Made by a program: the position numbers and the translations under genes
Assembly (NCBI GenBank): GCA_973895155.1
Contig: OZ316894.1
Coordinates: 12,276,001 to 12,340,000 of the forward strand
Reading direction: 5' to 3'
From: Marsupella aquatica
Taxonomy: Eukaryota; Marchantiophyta
Length of the DNA: 64,000 bases
Shown: one piece after another, positions 25,551-37,964 of the stretch
How the letters are laid out: each line of letters opens with the position of its first letter
Numbering within the stretch: the first letter of the stretch is position 1
Notes under the pieces: model-generated
Seen by the model: the letters and a program-made list of their open reading frames with translations, nothing else
Databases searched by the model: none
What the model was told of the DNA's origin: nothing

Positions 25551-28500
25551 TTACGACGGTGGCAATTGCAACCTCTCTCGACCAGACGGATCCCGCATGA
25601 CCTCCAAACGAAGTTTTTTGATGGGGTCTTTCAGTTCAGAAGGACCAATATCTCTTTTCAGAAGACGAGGCTCCTGTGACCCAACTTCCTCTATTGCAGC
25701 CTTTTTTGCTGCTTCAACAACCGCAGCCTCATTCTCCTATACGCAGCCACAACCGCAACCCTTCGTGAGGATATGAAAAACAATAAAGACAGCCAGAATG
25801 TAATTCCAACAGGTCTGAAACTGCGAAAGCTCCACATGCAATTGGACAACACAAAGTAGTGAGATTGAGAGACATACCCTCTCCCATAAGGAACACCCGC
25901 CACAAAGTTTGCATGGCAGGCCTGGTTCCCGCGCATGCTGCAGAGAGGAACCCACGGCGAGACTCTCAATAACGAGTCCTATCCGAATAGTTAACGAGAA
26001 CGAGCAGGAAAAAATCGAAAACAATGGATATATCACGGGCAATGAGGTGGACTATGAAGACGTTCAGATTCCAGACCTGGCAAAAATGTGCATAGGTACT
26101 GATAGGCGTTCGGCAAACATAACACATGCTTTTGCCGCATCTGCAAGTAATCTGCCAAGCACGAGCTAGTAAGCTGTTAAACGAATTGACAACCACTTCC
26201 TATTTAGGCCCACGAATAATCCCAAAAATAATATTACTGCAAAGGTGCAAATACTGGAAATGAGATATACCTTATTACATCCCTCTATTTTGACAAGCTC
26301 TGCCTTGCAAGAAGTGCACTCTCGGATCAAAGCTCGTGTCATGAGCTGCGCATGAACACGTCATCATATCAAGAAAAGCAGAAGACTTATTTTTAAGGGA
26401 CTTAAGGACAAGGAACAATGGGAGGTCAGACAGTTATAAATATGCATCGTTTCTCCGAGATTCCAAAAGCATTCAAAGATAGGAAGATTTCCTAGTTCAG
26501 CCAAGCAAATTAACATCTAAATTCATAGTAAGACCAAGGTCCAGATTTTAAAATTCCTATCTATTTCATCTCAGAATTTCGTCACAGTAACCTGGGTACG
26601 ATTACGACTCCCAGGGTCACCTATTGACTTGACCTGGAGTCCATGTAGAATGCAATTTCTTACCTCTTCCACTCTTCTTCTCATTGAAGTTTCCGATTTC
26701 TGCACATTTCAGAACACAAAAACCTTATGGTGAGGACAGTAAACATTTAATCCTTTACAGCTGGAGAAGGTTGAATCCACGATCTACAGTAATTCACAAG
26801 TAGAATTCTAAACTTCGAGGGAGTACCTTCTCAACGTCCTTGCAACGCAGTGGAAGATGATCTGGCTCTTTACACTTGATGCAAGAAGCCTGCAAATTAA
26901 CGACCACAGTTGAATGCAGGGTTTTTGACGATAATATCCACAGTATGGCTGAAATATCAGAGTCAATGATGTGTGCTTGTAAGATTGGCATAACTGTGAT
27001 GCAAAACAGGACTTCGATAATTCAGTCAAATAACTTCAAATTAGCACAGATTAAAAGTTTGAAAGGACTGATTCTAAACAGGGGTAAAAATTCGTGAAAG
27101 AACGATATCCTACCTTTTTGCACCCCTCATTGTGGCACCGTAGGACAGCTAATCCACGGTCAACCTCCCATGGATGATTACAGAACGGGCAGTAGACCTA
27201 CAGAAGAAGTGTCGTTCAATTTAATGAGCTAACCGACGATCTACTACGCAGACTTGCATTGGTCCTAGACGATGTTTATGATGGTATTATGTCCAAAAAA
27301 CCTCAGTGAAACAGTTCCAAACTGTCCATCAGCTCCATTAGTTTCAAATTAGTAATATAACTATCCTCAACACAGTAATCAAAACTGCTAAAAGAGAACC
27401 CTGAAATAGGCGGAGAGTGTGAATCTGTTAAAAGATGGGGTGGGCGATTTAATGGGTCCGGCAGGAGAACTTACCAACCCTTCCAGTTGTGCCCTTGCGA
27501 CAGCGTCTTCAGCTTGACGCTGTTCATACTTTGACAAGACATCAAAGGGCAAAGCCCTTTTCACCTGGGAAAAGAAAGGAAACAGCACTTCGATTTTTAA
27601 CACTTCTTTACTGCACCGCTGTATCGGTCTGCGACATTTGAAATTGAATACTGTTCGCATTTCAAAGGAGGCCAATGCTCTGAACTCCTACCTCCGACCA
27701 CGGGAAAGTTTTATCACACCCAGTGGTGTCCAAGCACTTGGGTAAACCGCATGCCTGCGAACCGCCAAAGATGTAGCCCTCCAAGTGGCGACGCAAACAA
27801 TTTGTACAAAACAGATGCCCATCTGCACACTGTTCCCTGAGTCAGAAGTGTAGCACCGACCTCTTCCATTAATCAAGCAAACGACGAGAAACACAACATG
27901 AGGCATCCATTAATTGAAGCTTACCTGAACAAGCTCTTCGAACAGATACTCTGCATAACAACAACCACATTCGATTCCCGTAGGTGGGATTGGTCCTCCT
28001 CCGGCATCGCTGCTAAGTTCCTCAAATCCCTCCGGCCTTTGGAATTCCAACTGCAAAGCCTGATATTCCCTCTCATACCGCGGACATTCGGTTGAAGGCT
28101 TTCGTTTGGGTGGCCGAATGGCTTTTAATAGTTTTAGTTTCCCTTTGGGTAGCCAACTAGTATCTTGCGAACCTTGGTCTGCTTCAATTACCACATCTGG
28201 AGAAAACCCATCACACGAGGAAAAAGTGATCAATGAAAATTTTCTCATCTAAGGAAAAGAGTAACGACTGGCCGTTCGAACTCCAGGACTATTGTAGTGA
28301 CAATCAAACTCGCAAAGGGTGCTAGAAGCATGAAATACGACCTGCTGTGGCCAGCATTGCCTGACGAAATGAAGTGCGGCCGTATGAATTTGTAAGGATG
28401 CGAACCTTTCAATTTTGAACGGAATGACGTATTAAGGATGAATGTGCGCACCTGAGTATTGGAGTCCTTTCTTCTTTGCAGCCAGCTGATACTGCAAGTT

Positions 28501-29067
28501 GACAGCCTTATAAGTAGGATCCAGTTTACCTTGAAATTGTTTGAGAGCCGCCTTCAAATACGGCAATCCTATCCGAGGGAAGTCTAGAGAAAGGCAGTAA
28601 ATACACCATTCTTCGTACAATTGAGCCTCTTCGGAGTCGGACTCATCTTCGTCAGACGAGGCGAGGTCCACAATCTCAACCCCTCTCGGATGATGGTGGC
28701 CCACATTTGCAGCCGTTGAGGCGGCAGCATTTGAAGTGGATGCTCCATGGACGGGCCGTCTAAACTCGGGGAATTTCAGAAAGTGGTCCACGGTTTGCGT
28801 CAGTGCTACCTCAAAAGACTTCGAGCTCAACGAGAAAAACTTTAACAGCGTAGTCGCGGATTTGGGGCACACGTCCGGGAACACCTGCTCCATATACCGC
28901 ACTCCCTCGTCTATTTGCTCTTCAGCTCGTTGCTCCGAAAGTTTGCTCTGCGCACTACGGTTTTCATAGAGTGCCGCAGGAAAACGTTTGTATCGGACGG
29001 CAACATCGATATCCTCCGGCATTTCTTGTCGACTCAGCAATTCTGGGGGTTTCAAAATCCCGCTCAT
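25551..29067 (-). CDS. RING-IBR-RING E3 ubiquitin ligase, RNF216/TRIAD3 type
   Basis: Ubiquitin ligase expected to form a thioester with ubiquitin through a RING2 cysteine before transfer. Exons are 28452-29067, 27925-28196, 27692-27829, 27475-27564, 27114-27197, 26827-26889, 26271-26345, 26077-26151, 25878-25937 and 25551-25736; junctions are GT-AG and phases agree, giving 552 aa. The N-terminal 200 residues have a CUE-like stretch around EEQIDEGVRYMEQVFPD and an acidic patch EIVDLASSDEDESDSEE. RING1 begins with CGCC (282-285) and CADGHLFCTNC (297-307). The IBR has CPFC (375-378) and CIKC (403-406). RING2 has CTSC (431-434), the probable catalytic Cys444 in IEGCN, then CRCGKSMCYVC. HAREPGLPC and GPSELKDPIKKLR after RING2 match the RNF216 family tail. 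The start is the first ATG in frame; a TGA lies upstream. Substrates cannot be told from sequence. Confidence 0.93.
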
Positions 29068-29199
29068 GAAGGTTTTTGAATCTTTGTTTACTCCTCCTTG
29101 GTCACTCTCTCCCTCTCCCCGTTGGGCCCTCTTTCCCTGCCTGGCATTGCAAACTCCATTGACCGCAGCAGAACTGGCGATTGTTCTCACGTCTCGTCA

Positions 29200-30384
29200 C
29201 GTGCCACATAAACTTGTGCCAAGCTCCCCTCGTCAGCAATTCCTCATACCGTTCTCCATGTTCAATTGATTCAACCCGACAAACAGTCGAATTGAAACGA
29301 TCATGCACCGCTCGTCCATCCACAGTTTACAATGACGCGCACTGCCGATCAATGCATCGCCCGTCATCAGAACTAATCCATCAACTATCTCAATCCCTGC
29401 TTGCCTCTCAATTGCAGAGGTAGGGCAAGGCAAGTCACTGACGCGAGGCATACACCTCTGCGATACGGTGCAATGCATAAAGTACATACACTACGGTACA
29501 GTACTCCAGCAGCTCCCAAGAAACAGAATCTTTCGAACTCTACACGCAGCAAGTTATGTCAGGCCCCTCCTCGGCGCAACATTACCCAAATTCTCGAGTA
29601 GAAAGTGCAGAAATCACTTCTGCGCCTCCGCCTACTCTCGCCAGAATGCCAGCAATCAACAGAAGAATGCTTCGGTACCGGCACGAGGAAGTCAGTCTCG
29701 ACCCAGCAAAATGAAGTGACCAAAATCTCTCTGTGTGTGTCCAGTACTGAAAGCACTCACTCGGCTCCGTTTGTGAAGAGTGCGAACATCTATTGTTCGA
29801 CCTACCTCACTCGCAGCGAAGCGAACCATAACGAAATGAAAGCTTGCGTCGACTGAATTCGCACTAAAATCTCAACTCGACCCTGCAAACTGCAGCGCTG
29901 AATCGAAATTGTGCGGGATTGTAGTCCAAAAGCTTGCGGAAAGATCTCCCTCCCGAGTCCCGATCGTGTCGGTCTGACCCACTGGAAAAGCGCCCCACAA
30001 AAGTTACAAAACCGTCATTCTCGCTTGCACAAACAGAGCTCTGCCAAATCGAGTGTCTGCCATCGCCGAATTCGCTCCTCACATGGTGTCAGGGTTCCAT
30101 GCTCCACCCTCAGGCCCCCCTGAAACACTGTACGGCGTGATACTTGCTCCCTTGAGAACAAGATGCCATCATGCCATGCGAGCAGCAAACATCATTAGCA
30201 GTCCACCGACCCTCTCCTTGCACGACCGCCGATGCAAAGTATGGACGAACAGGATGCCCCGTCACGAGAACGAAGCATCAAAGAGGGACAGTCCGCTCTT
30301 CCGCGCAAACCGAAATAAATGCGCTCTGTCATGCCCGAAAACAGGGTATGATATTTCGTTATTGTACCAGACGCTCTAGGGCCT
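29200..30384. other. Upstream region of the RBR ligase gene
   Basis: Contains the 5' leader and presumed promoter of the ligase. Short frames on both strands show no family similarity. No clear TATA box is placed at a convincing distance. Confidence 0.5.
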
Positions 30385-30776
30385 GTTTGCACATGAAGAT
30401 GGCGATGCAAGACCAAACGCCTCGTGTCTGTCGTTGAGAGGCAGGATCTATGGTCATGCATTATTTACTACCCCGACGTGACTGGAGCACGCACTGTAGC
30501 CGTCGATTGTACTACTCCGGATAACATCCGTACTGTATTTGGAAGAACGGACTCTCGGGTAAAAGGTATTCCAAGACTCAATGTACGGAGGTATTGCGAT
30601 CAGATCATCAGCTCTGTCCCAAACAGCATTCTCCGGTCTGCGCAACTGTACACTGGAAGTTTCCGTACTTGTGCTGATTGATCCGTTTCGATCTCTGTAC
30701 AGTTTGAATTTGCACTCATTATTATTGTCTTGTTTCTCCATTTTGTATGGCCTTTCTTTGCTTGGCCTTTTTTAGT
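30385..30776 (+). repeat. Left part of a duplicated sequence, interrupted by a LINE
   Basis: Shares the phrases atggcgatgcaa, ggcaggatc, cactgtagccgtcgattgt and agtatttggaagaa-like text, in the same order, with 36,300-36,600. The homology resumes beyond the LINE at 34,786-34,885. No coding potential is visible in either copy, and its original identity is unknown. Confidence 0.75.
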
Positions 30777-30784
30777 ACTCCAAT
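30777..30784. repeat. Target-site duplication, left copy
   Basis: ACTCCAAT at the 3' boundary of the LINE. The paralogous uninterrupted sequence has the similar aattccaaat near 36,580-36,590. Confidence 0.6.
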
Positions 30785-33700
30785 ATGAACAGAAATATAC
30801 ACACTTTTTATATACAAAGGGATCAAACAGAGTACAAATGAACAAACAAAAGAGGGCCCAAGTGGACAAAACCAATCGAAAAAGAAGTGAGCAAAAGGGA
30901 ACCACTAAACACCAAGAAAGAGGAACTAAAAGTAAGAAATGAACAATAGGGAACCCCTAAAAACCAAGAAAGAGAGAGAGACTAAAACTAACCCAAGCAG
31001 ACCGAGGTCCTCATCATTCCTACCGATTGTGGCAAAAAGCTAATGGTCCACATCAAGAGTCAAAACTAGATCAGCAAGTGGGATTGGAACATCCTCAAGG
31101 GGAGCTAGCCGCTGCGGAGGCACACTAGCACCCACTGTAAGAGATCGACGATAGATGGCCCGAGCTTGAGCACGCTGTAAGGTGACTGAAATGCGTTGGC
31201 GAAAGTGCGTGGTCAAAATAGAAAGCGGGGGTCCGGTGGGACCCATTCGGCCATGAACATCCCGGGCAGCTTGCCGAAGAAGCCCATCAAACTGAGGATG
31301 AAGACGCCCAAATAGCTCCACAGCAAGGGGGAGGAAGCTGTCGGATGAAGCTCGTGTAGCATATTTGGCCTCCTTCGTTGTTGCCACACGTGACGCCGCT
31401 GCCCCTGCCGTAGTTGCCGCTGTCCCAATGATGTCTTGGCGCAATGGGTTTGCCACCACAACATCTGCCAAAGTACGTTGACCCTCACGGACCATGGTAA
31501 GATCCACCCGTAACCGCTGTGATGGAGGACCAGGTAACTCGAGTACCACCTCCCGCCGCACGCATACCAAAGAGCCAGAGAGAACCTGAGCAGTCGCATC
31601 TCGCACAGCGTCGTGAACAATAATGGTTTCACCTCCCAAACTGCACCGAAGAAGATGGACACCTGTGGCATCACAAGGCTTCCCACAAGTGCAAGAAGGA
31701 GGTAAACCTGCAAGAAGTGGGTGGGGCAGCCCCAGACGAAGACGCATGGCTGTGGAGAACTCCGTTGAAGACATCCGCAAATGAGGAATGACTGGATTGG
31801 CCTGAAGCCATCCACCTGCGCCCTTCCCTCCGGAAGAAAGAATCCGAGCTCGGTCCGTGTCAGGTGCCTCGGAGAGGATGCTGGAAAGGGTGAAAGTGTG
31901 CATACGCCCAGCGAGGTCTGCCTGAAGACGAACGGGATCCAAGGATAAAAACTCCTAGAAAGAAGGTAACGCGGCGCGAACGGGATCTGGTAATGAGGAC
32001 CGCGCTGCGCGCAAATGAACCTGAAACGGGAGGGAACCCTCCTCTACCTCCATGAGAGATGAAAGTAAAAAAGGGCGATCCTCAATAAGAAAACGATCGG
32101 CCAACAACGAGAAGGCGGCCGCCCATGCACCCAAAAAGGCCAAAGGTGCAAGGCTCTCAATGGAAGTAAGCCCAAAACCACCCTGCAAAATAGGAAGACT
32201 GAGTTGTCGATGAAGCCACGGAGATGAGAGCAACGTACCCGGACCTAAAAGAGAGGCCAGGGTCTGACGAATGGAGACATCAAATGCTCGAAGGTGGAGA
32301 CAAAGATCCTCGGTAGGGGGATGTGTCCTAGCCAGATAAGACGCACGAGGGTGGATGCACCACAACAACATCCCAAATGCTGCCTGAGAATCTGCTAACT
32401 TAGGGAGCATAGGAGTATGGGCTAAGGCAGCCTGTATAGAGTCAGCGATGAAAGATGAGCAAAAGGAGGCGGTACCGATTGGGGAGCCAAGGACCCGAAG
32501 ACCATTGGCTGGACGTAAGAACCCTGGGGGAAGCACAAGATCAGAGGGTAACCCAACTGGACTCCATGCACGACTCTTCACAGGCTGAACTCGTAAACCG
32601 AGGCCCATCAAATGGGTGGAAAGAGTGGCGAGGGCAGAAGTAACCGCGGCAGGAGGACCAATGATGTGGGTGTCATCTGAAGGGAGGGGAAGATACACTG
32701 GGGGTGGGCCATGGCAGCTTCCCGTAAAGCTGTAAAATGGGCAATGGCAAAAAGAGGCCACCCAAAGGGTCACCCTGACGTGTACCTTCTGCAGAGGAAA
32801 GAGTGGTATACACACCTGTAGAGGAGTGATGACTATAGAAGAGTGGGGCCTCGAGTCCATAAAAACAACGGACAAAGGGGATCAGGGACTGGATGTCTGG
32901 ATCCGCCGCCCTCAAAGCACGAAAAATGGCTGCCCGAGAAACCGTATTAAAAGCGTTAGAGACATCAACCTGGAGGACAACCCAATCAGGGTGGAGGTCC
33001 AATGTAGCTCGAATACCCGCAATAACCGTCTCACAACCGCCAGGAACGCCAACTGCAAACTGATGTGGGGAGAGATGATCCGATAGTGCAGAGCGAAACT
33101 GTGAGGAAAGTGTGCGAGACACAAGACGAAGAAAAACCTCCCCAATAACAATTGGCCGAACACCCGGTGAAGACTTAGCCATGGCCAATAAACGAGAAGC
33201 ACTCAAGAGCCGAGAGACGGGAGGAGGCAAACGACCGGCTGCAATACACTAGCAAAAGGAGAAGAAAACTGGAAAACCAAACTGAGGATCCTCAGGGGGG
33301 AATAAATCACGAAAATGCTCAAAGACATAGCCGGAGGGGCCACCAGCAGAACAACGCGGGGCATGGAGGAAGGCATAGGTGAAGTGGTCCCTACTAAACT
33401 GAAGATCCTCCTCAGGCTCAAAATCCTCGACAAACAAAGGGAGCTGATCATGGGGCTGCGGATGGAGATCCTGAAGGGCCAACGAGGTGACCTCGCCAGG
33501 GGGGGCTGGTGTGTTGGGAGAAAGGGCCTGGACAGCCCGACGATATTCACCAGCCTGGGCTAAACGACAAGAGCGACGAAGACGTCTATGCTCAGGGGGA
33601 TGAGAGTGGCAAGCTGGGTCAGACAAAGCACGGGCGGTAAAAGACCGGGCGCGAAGAAAGTACTCTTCCTGAAGCTGCTCCCAATCTCCCCGCAAAAAAC

Positions 33701-34777
33701 GATGGATACGAGAGGCAGTCTCACGGTGACCCACACGACCACCATGACTAGGGAGGGTAAGAGTCCACTGTGGAAAAAGCATCAGTAAAGACCAATAGGA
33801 GACCTCCATAGGATGCGCCAAGATAAGCTGCATGAGTTGCAACAAGGAGGACCGAACTATAGGGCGCAGCGCCAGAGGAATGTGGTTATAAATGCGAGGT
33901 CTAATGTACCCTGGATGGTAGGCTGGAAGGGGGTCTAGAGTGCGAACCCAACTCCATGCCTACTCGGGAGCCTCCAAGGAGGGAGGGGCAGAGCTAACCG
34001 GGTCAATAGGGGGCTGAGGCTGGGATTGTGCTTGCTGGCGACGATGGCACCGGCCCCGCCCGCGATGATGAGGGAGGGAGATGCCAACCCATCCACAGTC
34101 AGGACAAGTATGCAGGGGACGCTCGTCCGGGGAGGGAGCAGGGAAAGACTGGACAGGAGGTGGGGGTGGAACAGATGTGGACGAGGAGGCCGGAGGAGGA
34201 TGATGAATGGGTGGAGGGGGAATGGGGTGGGGAGAGGAGCCAGGGCGACGATGGGGTGGGCAGTAGACGGGGGGGACTGGCAGAGCATCGGGCATGGGAT
34301 CATCACGAAGATGAGAGAGATCCAGTGAAGAAGAGCAAACACGAAGACGGCCACGAGGGGGAGGGGAGGACGGGGGAGAAGTGTGGGGTGGGGCTGGGCG
34401 CTTGCCCCGCGCCAACACTCTCAACGTAGACATGACAGGCCGCAACCCGATAAAAGCAAAAACGCATCAAGAAGCGACAAAAGGCCCAACCGAGGCATGT
34501 GAAAAGAAAGGGGAGGCGATGGAGAGAGCCCACCGCATCAGGTCGAGAAACGGCGCCACCGCTAGCCTAGGAAACCGTTGAGCAGGTGCAGGAACAGTAA
34601 GGAACAAAGCTGAAACGCCCGTCGATCTGTCCGTTGGGGAGTCGACGCGAGTGAAGATCCGCCCTCTAGATTGAGCGTGCGGCAACAGCTCCCGAAGGCA
34701 ACAACCAATTGGAGGAGAAGCGATGGCCTAAAGCCGATGTGACTCGCTCATACGTTGCCCCAAATCGAGTCATGGAA
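30785..34777 (-). mobile_element. Non-LTR retrotransposon (LINE) with restriction-like endonuclease, decayed
   Basis: Nearly 4.0 kb, on the minus strand, bounded by the direct repeat ACTCCAAT at 30777-30784 and 34778-34785, which I read as the target-site duplication. There is a leader of about 345 bp, one long coding region (34433 to 31040) and a 3' tail of about 255 bp with no poly(A). The domain order is Cys/His finger, reverse transcriptase, then Cys/His motif and nuclease-like domain. This is the R2/NeSL-like layout, not the usual plant LINE layout with an N-terminal apurinic endonuclease. Three in-frame stops and one frameshift make it inactive. Confidence 0.8.
31040..34433 (-). pseudogene. 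LINE polyprotein pseudogene (finger, RT, endonuclease)
   Basis: Starting at ATG 34433, a proline-rich N-terminus leads to a finger-like segment with CPDC, HH and CH (about 34,130-34,060). In-frame TAG codons lie at 33962-33960, 33251-33249 and 31957-31955. Reverse transcriptase motifs are GVRPI, LQVDVSNAFNTVSR, GTRQGDPLGG and, after a frame change between about 32,760 and 32,690, SDDTHIIG with the catalytic Asp pair still present. The C-terminal part has CTCGKPCDATGVHLLRC followed by HDAVRDA, RVDL and ADVVVANP, matching the Cys/His motif and nuclease block of restriction-like-endonuclease LINEs. All stops are TAG, which fits loss of CAG by cytosine deamination. Frames on the opposite strand are shadows. 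Confidence 0.85.
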
Positions 34778-34785
34778 ACTCCAAT
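34778..34785. repeat. Target-site duplication, right copy
   Basis: ACTCCAAT at the 5' boundary of the LINE. Homology to the 36.6-kb paralogue resumes directly after it with ttgcaatag...attccgcaaaag against ttgcaattag-tattccacgaaag. Confidence 0.6.
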
Positions 34786-36299
34786 TGCAATAGGGCAGCA
34801 TTCCGCAAAAGTTGCACTTTATTGTCTTTTCTGGTGTTTATTTCTGGGTTTTCTGATTTTTAATATGGCGTCTCCGTGACAGTTTAACTAAACCTATGAG
34901 TTTCTCCATTAAAAGTTATCCTAACTTCCTCACTAGATTTGAAAAAGTGTTCTATGTTCAAGTAAGTGAGAGGGTCACAGAAAAAAATAGTCATTTCAGT
35001 CAAACAGAAGTACAGTATCTCATCTAGACTGTACCTTAGGCCACATTTTGAGAGGTGCACTTTTCAGTACTCACAAATTGATCTGAAACCTAGCTTGGAA
35101 ACATTCTAAGGAATGGAAATATGAAAGTTTGTGGACATGGTACCTCACTTTCTTTTGGGGAATCTCAAACTTTCACTTCACTTAAAGAAATTGGTTTTAC
35201 TGATTGATCTAGTTACAATAGTACTAAAATCTTTTTGATACTGTTTGGAAAAATTGCTAACTGTTGGAGCAACCTTGAACATTAAGAGGGGACGAAAAAC
35301 AAGTCAAAGTCCACATTGATACAACATGATACAATAGACGTACCTTGAAAGATATATAAGGCACATTGAAATGAAAATGCATAACAAATAGAAGTTTTAA
35401 AAATCTTAAAACGTGAAACCGTGATAATAATCAGGAGTATTTTTAATCCGCAAACATGGTATATTTTTAATCCGCAAACATCAGTATTTTTTCCGACATT
35501 GCCATTGCTATATGGCTAACACCTTCTACCTTATTTTGTCTTATTAGAAATATAAGTTCTGAATTTTCTTTTAAATCTGGCCTAGTGTATCATTTCACTT
35601 TGTATTGGTTTGAATTTGACAAATTATTTAACCCCTTTAATTATTTCAAGATTATGATTTGATATGTTTTATTATGATAGCTTATCATGTATTTGATGAG
35701 ATTTTTTTTCTGCCATTCATTCTCTATTGCACGAGATGGTCAGACTCACCAGGATGCACCCAGTACGAAAACCAGAGATGCCCTGTAGGTTATATGTGCC
35801 CTGTAGGTTATATGTCCATTGGTGAAAAACTTTCCAACCCTTATGGTTTAGAGGCTAACAGGTGTCACCTAAATAGTGAATCTTTCAATAGGGCCTAAAA
35901 ATAGAGTACAAAGCTAGAATATAAAGCTAACATACTTTTCTGTCAACCAAAAAATACTATACCTCTAAGGTACATTGACTTATAAGTTATGTACTTGTTT
36001 TTCACCTAAAAAGTACGGTAGTTTCTATTTATTTATTTGATTCCCTATTTTAATGCATTTGAATATTATGCTATAATTTCTATTTGATAGGATACAATTG
36101 ACATTATTGTCAATAAGTTAAAATAATTGTGTCTTAGAACGAACATGCTATAATAGTAGGCAGATGCCAAATCCGGCATACCCCGTGGCCCAGGGATTTG
36201 CAAAATAAGTTTCAGAGTTGCAAGCTGGAGATCAAGCCTGGCTCTCGTATCAAACGGGCAAAATCGTATTTGCGTTTGGACCAATGGAAGTTATGTACT

Positions 36300-36715
36300 A
36301 AAATGGCGATGCAAAACAAGCGTCTGGTGTCTGGTGTCTGGTGCCGACAGGCAGGATCCACGGTCAGGCATTATTTTTACCCAGACGGGCTAGACTAAGC
36401 ACTGTAGCCGTCGATTGTGTAGGAAATCCATCCTCAGGAAAGTATCTATACAGTATTTGGAAGAATTATTGTCCTGTCTTGTTATGGTTTAAAATAATTG
36501 ACCTGTTCAATGACTGTACGATTTGAATTTGTAGTCCTGTGTTATTCCTTCAGTTTGGCCTTTCTCGGTGTGGCAATTTTACCAATTCCAAATTTCCAAT
36601 TGCTATTTATATTGATTTCTATTTAATTGCAATTAGTATTCCACGAAAGATTGTCTTTTCTGGTGTCTATACATCAGTTTTTGAATTTTCAATATGGGGT
36701 CACAATTTAATAAGT
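36300..36715 (+). repeat. Uninterrupted paralogue of the LINE insertion site
   Basis: Aligns in order with 30,385-30,776 and then, without a gap, with 34,786-34,885, including gattgtcttttctggtgt...ttcaatatgg against ttgtcttttctggtgt...tttaatatgg. This is what the site looked like before the LINE inserted. The two copies have diverged considerably, so the duplication is old. Confidence 0.75.
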
Positions 36716-37622
36716 GTGAGTCAAAGATTCAGTGTACAGTAAAACATGTATAAGTCCACTAATATTAGTGCAGGCCAAACATGCTGTCTCCTAATATTAC
36801 AAGTAGTTTCTTTGTAAATACACCAAAAATGTAGTTTGCATAAGTGCAAGTCAACTCTTCCTTATATAGAAACTAAACAACAAATGCATAAGTGCATTTC
36901 CATCTATGAAAGTGCACAGGCATTTATCAATAGCTGCAATATACATAAAAAGCGTTTTCATCTATGAGTGGAGCAAACAACTACATAAAGTACTTTCATG
37001 CACTTATCCACTTGACATGTGCATGGTGAGGGCTTGGGTATGAAGAATCCAATGTGTGCGGCCAGGTAACACACCAGGGAAGTACATAAATGATTTCCCA
37101 TGTAGTCATTAGATAACAAGTTTTCCTTGCATAAATTGTCACTAAAGATCTACCAATTTACAATACTGCCACCATTTTCATTGTACTTATAAGTATGTCA
37201 AAGTTTTTGTATATGGTTACCTTGGTTATGTTAGTGAATTTGTTATCCATATCTAAAATCCTGCATATTTGTAAGTACAAAAAAAATATGACCTTATTGT
37301 CAATTGAAACATCTTTAGTGACAAAGTAGTCAAGATTGTATTAGATAATGAATATAGAGAAGTGCATAGATGATGTTCCATGCACTTATAGCATAGTGAA
37401 TTGTGTGGATAAGTGCTGGCTGGTGGTGTCTTCCCCAGAGCCTGCACTAAGACCCACTTCATTGTAACTCAAAACCCAAGTGTGTATGTCTTCCAATTTC
37501 TGGCATTGAGTGCATCCGTATCATCGAGTTCGTGATAGACAAGAATATCTGTTTGCAGTAACAAACAGGCATGACTGTTTACAGGATGCCAACAAAAATA
37601 GTCAGAATTGGGAATTGTACAA

Positions 37623-37676
37623 CCCCCCCCCCCCACCCCAACCCCCCCCCCCCCCCCCCCCCCCCCAAACCCCCCA
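37623..37676. repeat. Poly-C tract
   Basis: About 50 bases of almost pure C broken by a few A residues. It is the longest of three such tracts here and a likely site of assembly error. Confidence 0.95.
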
Positions 37677-37964
37677 AAATAAAAATAAAAAATACAGTGA
37701 ATACTAAACTGCAAACAACAAGGGTAGCAACGTAGGATGATGGACAACGTGCACTGGTCACAAGAAAAGGTGCATACCAGTGGACTTCTTTCAATCATAG
37801 ATTGGGAATCAAATTTTCATGATTTAATGATGAGGCCATGCACTTTAAATTGATGGAACTTTAAATTAATTGATTATTCTTTTTGAGTTGTTGTAATGCT
37901 ATTTACTAGTGGCCGGGGTAAGTAAGCTGGAATTGCTGAATTGGGCTGACAATGTTGACATTGA

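Larger units (their letters stand above)
34786..37960. other. AT-rich intergenic region
   Basis: No gene recognised. It holds short direct repeats (tatttttaatccgcaaacat near 35,450; tgccctgtaggttatatg near 35,780), the uninterrupted paralogue of the LINE target sequence, many scattered aagtgcat/cataagtgca phrases between 36.8 and 37.4 kb, and a poly-C tract. Confidence 0.6.

Noticed and set aside
28736-29269. Plus-strand frames over the RBR ligase first exon
   Set aside because: Antisense shadows of a well-supported exon with conserved downstream domains.
33588-34581. Several plus-strand frames of 66-133 codons
   Set aside because: They lie opposite the LINE coding region, have shadow-like Gly/Arg/Glu-rich composition, and show no family motifs.
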